Source: Rudanella paleaurantiibacter
GTDB taxonomy: Bacteria; Bacteroidota; Bacteroidia; Cytophagales; Spirosomataceae
Assembly (NCBI RefSeq): GCF_009184635.1
Contig: NZ_WELI01000007.1
Span: forward strand, 186,001-250,000
DNA: 64,000 nt
Direction of reading: 5' to 3'
Shown: positions 59,302-64,000 of the stretch, in pieces
Numbering within the stretch: the stretch's first letter is position 1
Layout: each line of letters begins with the position of its first letter
The notes under the pieces: generated by a model
What the model saw: only the letters and a program-made list of their open reading frames with translations
Told to the model about the DNA's origin: nothing
Database searches by the model: none
Position numbers and translations under genes: made by a program

Positions 59302-61158
59302 TTACTTTTTGCGGGTTTTACGGGGTTGCTCCTGCACAACCGGCTGAACGATTGGTTTGAGGTATGGGCGCATTTTGTCAGCCAGAAGCCGGTACCCCTG
59401 CGCATTTGGGTGAAGCCCGTCGGTAAAGAGCGATTCGTCTATTTTGCCATCCGGCCCCAGAAAAACCGTGCCGGGCTGGGCAAAGGTAGCATTCAGTTCA
59501 CCGGCAATCCGGGCGATGTCTTCGTTCAGGCGGGCAATGCGTTTTTCTTCGTTTCGGCGGGGCAGAATCCCGATCAGCAGGAGTTGAGCCGTAGGCTGCC
59601 GGGTTTTGATCGCCTGTCCCAGAAACTTCAGACCCGCCACAATGTCGTCGTTGGTGTTTAGGCCAATGTTGTTTGTACCAACCATCAAAACAACCTGTTC
59701 GGCTGTGTAGCCATCCAGCTCACCATGATACACGCGCCAGAGTACGTTTTCGATTCGGTCCCAGCCGAACCCCATGTTTTGTACCCCAAGCGGCTCCATC
59801 ATCGCATTCCATGAATCGGTACCCCGTGCAATGGGGGCTTGTGGCTCGCCCGCCCAGTAGTGCGTGATTGAGTTGCCAAAGAAGACAATCCGGGGCGGCT
59901 TCGCTTTCAACCGCGCCAGAATGGCCCGGTGGCGGGTTTCCCAGTCGTAAATACTCGCATCGCGCGATTGAGTGCGGGCGCGGGTGGTTGACAAAGTGCC
60001 TGCTGGTTCGTTCAGAATGGGCCGCAGCACCCGCTCGTAAGCCTCAGCGTACTGGAGCATACCAAAATCGCTGGGGTGCGTTCCGTCGACCATCGATTCA
60101 GCGTCGAGGTTCAGGGCTGAGTAGGGGAGCAGGTATAAGTCCTGAATACCCTCGGCTTTTAGCTGAGTGAAAATCTGATGCTGTAAATTGTTGATTTCCT
60201 CGTATAACTGCCGCCGACCGGGGTTGGTGCCGCCATCAGTATAGCCCGCATGGTCGACGAGCAGAATGGGCGTGTTGGGTCGTTTCTGCTTCAGAAGCCG
60301 AACCGCCTGTAGTGTGCGGGCGCGGGTGGTGTCGAGCGGAATCCCGGTCGACGAAATGAGGTTGGGCAGGCAGTCGAGCACATACACGCGGGCGTCGAGT
60401 TCGGGCAGGAGTTCATACACCTCTTTTTCCATACGGCCATTTCCCGAAAACGCCAGATTAATCATGGGTTGGTCGAGCTTGCGGCCCAGAATATTCACCC
60501 ACGACATACCCGCCCGCGAGGCCGAATACCCGTGCGCAATGGAGGTGCCGTACACCACAATCGGTTTGTAGGGGCGCACCGGTAGCGGGGTAAACGCACT
60601 ACCGGTTGGCACGCCAATTTCGAGCCATTTGAGCGAATTGCCCAGCGGGAGGTAAAGCTGGTATTCGCGGCCTTTCTGGTGCTGGGGTTCGGAGGGCTGA
60701 AGCCCCGTGTAGGTGAACCGGATGGTATCACCATAGGTCGGTCGGCCGTTGCACCAGAGCCATTCGCCATCGCTGTTGCGGGCATACAGGTCAACGCCAC
60801 TGGCCCCCGTTGTCGACATGTTTGTCAATGACAGATTTCCATTGACGGCGTAGCGCACGCTGATCTGGTTGGTATTGGCCCGAAACCGAATGAGCAGCCC
60901 GGTTGCATGGCGCGACAGGTTCCAGACCGCCGGGCGTACCGTTTTCTGGGCTACCGCCGGGAGCCGGTCGTAGGGGCTCAAAAGGGCCTTGCCCGTCCAG
61001 CCTTGCCCTTCAATTACGGGCCCATCCGACTGGGCAGGGTTCCACCACGTAAGCTGAACGGCAGTTTGGGCTGCCGGAGCCGTTGTTTGGGGTGTTTGGG
61101 CGAACGAAAGAGAACTCAGGCAGAGCCCGATTCCGAAAAGGGCAACGATACGTTTCAT
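59302..61158 (-). CDS. Twin-domain SGNH/GDSL hydrolase
   Basis: A 618-residue exported protein (signal MKRIVALFGIGLCLSSLSFAQ). After an N-terminal beta domain (about 35-175) comes one SGNH domain (about 180-370) with YGTSIAHGYSASR, NLAFSGNGRMEKE and HPSDFGMLQYAEAY, and then a second (about 400-610) with FFGNSITHYWAGE, NMGFGWDRIENVLWR, MVGTNNIG and DGLHPNAQGY, all four catalytic blocks. The enzyme would remove ester groups such as acetyl from glycans or lipids. Its neighbours are a TonB receptor and a sulfatase, consistent with trimming decorated polysaccharide. Confidence 0.9.
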   Translation of the reverse strand: MKRIVALFGIGLCLSSLSFAQTPQTTAPAAQTAVQLTWWNPAQSDGPVIEGQGWTGKALLSPYDRLPAVAQKTVRPAVWNLSRHATGLLIRFRANTNQISVRYAVNGNLSLTNMSTTGASGVDLYARNSDGEWLWCNGRPTYGDTIRFTYTGLQPSEPQHQKGREYQLYLPLGNSLKWLEIGVPTGSAFTPLPVRPYKPIVVYGTSIAHGYSASRAGMSWVNILGRKLDQPMINLAFSGNGRMEKEVYELLPELDARVYVLDCLPNLISSTGIPLDTTRARTLQAVRLLKQKRPNTPILLVDHAGYTDGGTNPGRRQLYEEINNLQHQIFTQLKAEGIQDLYLLPYSALNLDAESMVDGTHPSDFGMLQYAEAYERVLRPILNEPAGTLSTTRARTQSRDASIYDWETRHRAILARLKAKPPRIVFFGNSITHYWAGEPQAPIARGTDSWNAMMEPLGVQNMGFGWDRIENVLWRVYHGELDGYTAEQVVLMVGTNNIGLNTNDDIVAGLKFLGQAIKTRQPTAQLLLIGILPRRNEEKRIARLNEDIARIAGELNATFAQPGTVFLGPDGKIDESLFTDGLHPNAQGYRLLADKMRPYLKPIVQPVVQEQPRKTRKK

Positions 61159-61263
61159 ACGAGGGATAGCGGCCGGCTGTTGGGTTTGGCGTTGCCACGC
61201 CCCCGGCCTTGTGTATCAGAAGCAACTCATACGCCCGATTATACCCAATGCGCCCGTCGGTTC

Positions 61264-61328
61264 GGGTGTCTGCATGGGTAAATTACCTGTTCAGACACCC
61301 TTACGTGTACAAATTGACTTCTGTACAC
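61264..61328. promoter_or_regulatory. Nested inverted repeats between the SGNH and sulfatase genes
   Basis: GGGTGTCTG (61264-61272) and CAGACACCC (61292-61300) enclose the palindrome GGTAAATTACC (61277-61287). Beside them GTGTAC (61305-61310) and GTACAC (61323-61328) form another inverted repeat. The set lies in the divergent promoter region, 20 bases before the sulfatase start, and looks like operators or leader stems. Confidence 0.5.
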
Positions 61329-61346
61329 CCAAAACCATACAGCGTG

Positions 61347-62760
61347 ATGCACCCCATAAATCGGCTTTTCTGCCTTTTGCTGCTCGTTTGGCTGACGGCC
61401 TTTACGACAGTGACCGTAGCCCAGCAGTCGCGGCCTAATATCATCTATATCATGGCCGACGATTTGGGCTATGGCGATTTGGGCTGTTACGGACAGCAAA
61501 AAGTAAAAACGCCTAACCTCGACCGCATGGCCCGGCAGGGGACCCGCTTTACCCGATTCTACGCGGGCAGCACCGTGTGTGCACCCTCGCGTTGTGCCCT
61601 CATGACGGGTAAGCACATGGGCCATGCCTACGTGCGGGGCAATGGCGAAATACCCTTGCGCGATACCGATACCACCCTGGCACAGCGGTTACAGGCCAAT
61701 GGCTATAAAACCGGTATGTTTGGTAAATGGGGCCTTGGCCTGAACACAAATTCGGGGGCACCGCAGCGTAAAGGATGGGACGAGTTTACGGGCTATCTGC
61801 ACCACCGACACGCGCACAATTACCATACAGATTCGCTCTGGCAGGTGCGAAACGGCCAACTGTCGGTGTTGCGGCTTTCGCCAACCCAGTACACGCACGA
61901 CGTGATTATGGACCGTGCTTTCGAGTTTTTGCAGAACCGGCAGGCCGACAAGCAACCGTTTTTTCTGTACCTGCCCATCACGCTTGTGCACGCCGAAATG
62001 GCAACGACCGATGAAGACGTACGCCCGATTCTGACCGCCGACGGCCGAAGCCCGTTCCCCGAAACGCCGTTTGTGAAACGCCCCGGCACGTCGTATTCGA
62101 GCCAGAAAAACCCCAAAGCTACGTTTGCGGCCATGTTGAGTCGGCTGGATAAGGATGTGGGGAAACTCCTGGACTTGCTCAAACAGTACGGCATGGACGA
62201 GAACACCTACGTGTTTTTCACGTCGGACAACGGCCCGCATCGGGAGGGTGGGGCCGACCCGGAGTTTTTCGACAGCAACGGCCCGTTGCGCGGCATCAAG
62301 CGTGATTTGTACGAAGGGGGCATTCGGGTGCCTATGATTGCCTGGGGGGGGGCGCGTCAGGCCAGGCAAGGTGAGCAATGCTGTTTGGGCTAATTGGGAC
62401 ATCAGCCCGACCGTATGTGCCCTGACCCAGACTGCCCCGCCCCGCAACATTGATGGACTGGATATGAGCCGGGTCTTGATGCGCGGAGCCCCGGCCCCCG
62501 CCAACCGTTCGCTGTTCTGGCAGTTCGATGAGGGCGAGTTGCGGCAGGTGTTGTTACAGGATAACTGGAAACTGGTCCGGCTGAAGAAAAAAGGGGAGCC
62601 CGAACGGCTGGAACTCTACGACCTGCGACAGGATGAGGGCGAAACCACCAATCTGGCGGCCAGTAAACCTGATAAAGTGGCGGCCCTGCTGACTCTCTTG
62701 AAAGGGGCCCAAACGCCTGCAGAGCATCCGCAATTTGACTGGAGTAAAAGTGAGTTGTAA
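61347..62760 (+). pseudogene. Sulfatase interrupted by one frameshift in a G9 tract (possibly phase-variable)
   Basis: Two overlapping frames together make a typical 470-residue arylsulfatase: signal peptide (VWLTAFTTVTVAQ), metal site MADDLGYGDLG (about 36-46), the sulfatase signature C78-A-P-S-R82 in STVCAPSRCALMTG whose Cys becomes formylglycine, and FTSDNGPHREGG. The first frame ends at 62393 after GGARQARQGEQCC; the second starts in RVRPGKVSNAVWANWDIS and runs to 62760. Deleting one G from the nine-G run at 62344-62352 joins both as MIAWGGRVRPGKVSN. Either slippage, a real pseudogene or a sequencing error. The CDS at 61347 uses the only ATG before the signal. It would remove sulfate from glycans in the periplasm. 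Confidence 0.85.
62344..62352 (+). repeat. Nine-G homopolymer at the sulfatase frameshift
   Basis: Run of nine G within codons for W-G-G. Removing one G restores the frame; adding two would too. Confidence 0.95.
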
Positions 62761-62800
62761 TCAAAAGGGGCGGGTCATTATGTGACCCGCCCCTTTTGAT
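62760..62800. terminator. Bidirectional terminator that overlaps both stop codons
   Basis: Perfect 18-base arms 62760-62777 and 62783-62800 with loop TTATG. The left arm begins at the last base of the sulfatase stop, and the right arm ends on the first base of the ankyrin gene's stop. Confidence 0.95.
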
Positions 62801-63279
62801 TACAGCCACTGAAGGGCTTCCTCGTTGCCTTGCTGAATGGCTATGTCGCGGGCCGAGAGCCCCCGTGCATCGCGTAGGCTGGTGTCGGCACCTGCATCAA
62901 GCAGGAGTTTCACCATCGGGTTACGGCCAAACATCGTGGCAAACATCAGGGCGGTGCCCCCGTTACCGTTTTGCAGGTCGAGGTCGGCACCGTGTTGAAT
63001 AAGGAGGTCGGCAATTTCGGGATAGCCTTTAAACGAAATGCCCATGAGGGCCGTGTTGCCGCTCGCATCCTGAATATTGGGGTCGGCTCCAGCATCGAGC
63101 AGGAGCTGGGTGGCTTCCTGTTGCCCGTCGTAGGCGGCCACAATCAGGGGGGTAAAACCCTTACCGTTCTGAATATTGATATCGACCTGATTGTCGATCA
63201 GTTGCTTGAGGTAGGCTGTATCGCCCCGGCGGGCGGCATCGAAGAGTAAATCTTCGGGATGGTCGGAGTAAAACGCCAT
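62800..63279 (-). CDS. Ankyrin-repeat protein
   Basis: A 159-residue soluble protein with four ankyrin repeats: KGFTPLIVAAYDGQQEATQL, SGNTALMGISFKGYPEIADL, GGTALMFATMFGRNPMVKL and a final partial one ending ARDIAIQQGNEEALQWL. Each has the T/GxTALxxA and LL-x-GAD-N pattern, with the first helix preceded by LLFDAARRGDTAYLKQL. It probably mediates protein binding in the cytosol; partners unknown. Small ankyrin proteins often stand next to catalase or redox genes, but none is here. Confidence 0.9.
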   Translation of the reverse strand: MAFYSDHPEDLLFDAARRGDTAYLKQLIDNQVDINIQNGKGFTPLIVAAYDGQQEATQLLLDAGADPNIQDASGNTALMGISFKGYPEIADLLIQHGADLDLQNGNGGTALMFATMFGRNPMVKLLLDAGADTSLRDARGLSARDIAIQQGNEEALQWL

Positions 63280-63409
63280 GAATGCTCGTTGGTTTTGATC
63301 GTTCGGTACAAGTATAAACCCGAAACGGGTGAGTATGTCTTTTGTGGATGGGCAAACCCATGCTACGGGCTCATTTTGACGACAAATGACTAATTCGCCC
63401 GCCGTTCAT

Positions 63410-63450
63410 CCGATTGTGTAGCAACGCAATCGGCAAAATCAGTACCTTTA
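63410..63450 (+). promoter_or_regulatory. Inverted repeat and near-consensus -7 before the thioredoxin-like gene
   Basis: CCGATTG (63410-63416) and CAATCGG (63427-63433) form a 7-base inverted repeat; TACCTTTA (63443-63450) is one base off TAnnTTTG. Confidence 0.35.
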
Positions 63451-63474
63451 ATCGTCTACAAAATACATTCGAAC

Positions 63475-64000
63475 ATGAAAAAGCTGGCTACCATGGCCTT
63501 GCTGCTCGTTCCCTCGATGCTCTGGGCACAGGGAGGAGCGTACACCATTAAAGGTAAACTGGGCAATTCATCGGCAACAAAAGCCTTTTTGCGGTACCGC
63601 GCCGGGGCTGCCATCAAAATGGATACGGCGCTGATTCAGCAGGGCGCGTTTGAGTTTAAGGGGTCCGTTGAGAACCCCATGCAGGCTTCGCTTGCCGTTG
63701 AGAAACAGGGCCGGGTAAACCCTGCGTCGGTGATGGGCGTGTATCTGGAGCCCGGTACCATCACGGTCATCAGCCCCGACTCTATGCAGAATGCCGTAGT
63801 GGCCGGCACTCCCCTCAACGTTGATAATAACAAGCTACGGATGGCACTCAAACCGGCTTCGCAGAAAATGGAGCTGTTTATGAAAGAGTACCAGTCGGCG
63901 TCGGCAGAGCAGCGTAAGTCGAAGGAGTTCAACGAGTCGTCGGAGAAGCGGTACGAGGCTATTCAGGCTGAGCAGAAGCAGGTTTGGGCCGATTTTATTA
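63475..64000 (+). CDS. Thiol-disulfide oxidoreductase with DUF4369, cut by window end
   Basis: ATG at 63475 opens a frame that runs off the window after 175 codons. The product starts with a signal peptide (MKKLATMALLLVPSMLWAQ) and then the N-terminal DUF4369 domain (YTIKGKLGNSSATKAFLRYR, GVYLEPGTITVISP). This pattern precedes an AhpC/TSA-TlpA domain in the many Bacteroidota TlpA-like proteins; that part lies beyond the window, so the redox role is inferred. A helical linker rich in Glu/Lys/Gln follows at the visible end. Confidence 0.75.
   Translation, partial: MKKLATMALLLVPSMLWAQGGAYTIKGKLGNSSATKAFLRYRAGAAIKMDTALIQQGAFEFKGSVENPMQASLAVEKQGRVNPASVMGVYLEPGTITVISPDSMQNAVVAGTPLNVDNNKLRMALKPASQKMELFMKEYQSASAEQRKSKEFNESSEKRYEAIQAEQKQVWADFI

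Noticed and set aside
61689-62504. 271-codon minus-strand frame opposite the sulfatase
   Set aside because: Antisense shadow; the plus strand carries the sulfatase signature.

Overview
The window is a chromosomal segment of a gliding-type member of the Bacteroidota, most likely order Cytophagales close to Spirosoma and its relatives (inference from gene content). Support seen directly: a porP/sprF-gldK-gldL-gldM-gldN type IX secretion (T9SS) cluster, a porW/sprE gene, gldE in a mutY-ssb-gldE block, a DUF4271-hemD pair, TAnnTTTG-type promoters with TTG about 19-21 bases upstream, and no Shine-Dalgarno-like sequences before most starts. Gene density is high and almost all of it is ordinary chromosomal backbone. 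I see no rRNA, tRNA, CRISPR array, prophage, insertion sequence or replication origin.

Layout. 1-8 kb: the end of a sugar transporter and its PfkB kinase, lipoproteins, a long PurF-type amidotransferase, an outer-membrane barrel protein and ilvE. 8-24 kb: a membrane protein of unknown function, gldE, ssb, mutY, an HU-like protein, a TPR protein, a 29-residue mS38-like micro-gene, RNase G, ferritin, dnaG, a PAP2/haloperoxidase lipoprotein, radC and rpsT. 23-36 kb: envelope genes (a phospholipase C-like enzyme, M23/LysM peptidase, OmpA/PD40/TPR protein, TolC, YetF-type protein), trxB, queE, an amidohydrolase and a type IB topoisomerase. 36-46 kb: sucD, DUF4271, hemD, then porP and gldKLMN. 46-57 kb: uvrC, a class A penicillin-binding protein, porW/sprE and the membrane half of the ATP synthase (AtpZ-like, AtpI-like, a, c, b, delta). 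57-64 kb: a TonB receptor, a twin SGNH hydrolase, a sulfatase broken by one base in a G9 tract, an ankyrin protein and the start of a TlpA-type thioredoxin-like lipid-linked or periplasmic protein.

How the genes connect. PorP/SprF, GldK, GldL, GldM, GldN, PorW/SprE and probably GldE serve protein secretion and gliding. The TonB receptor, SGNH hydrolase and sulfatase look like a small uptake and de-esterification locus for a decorated glycan (inference). Most convergent gene pairs are separated by near-perfect bidirectional hairpin terminators.

The most unusual pattern is a set of intergenic hairpins built from short degenerate words (for example cagtaggcagt, cagtttac, gtgaaagagc, gcggatgac). 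In two places such a hairpin lies inside the 5' end of a gene, so that one arm encodes the charged n-region and the complementary arm the hydrophobic core of an export signal. Second in interest is the sulfatase, whose reading frame is restored if one G is removed from a nine-G run.
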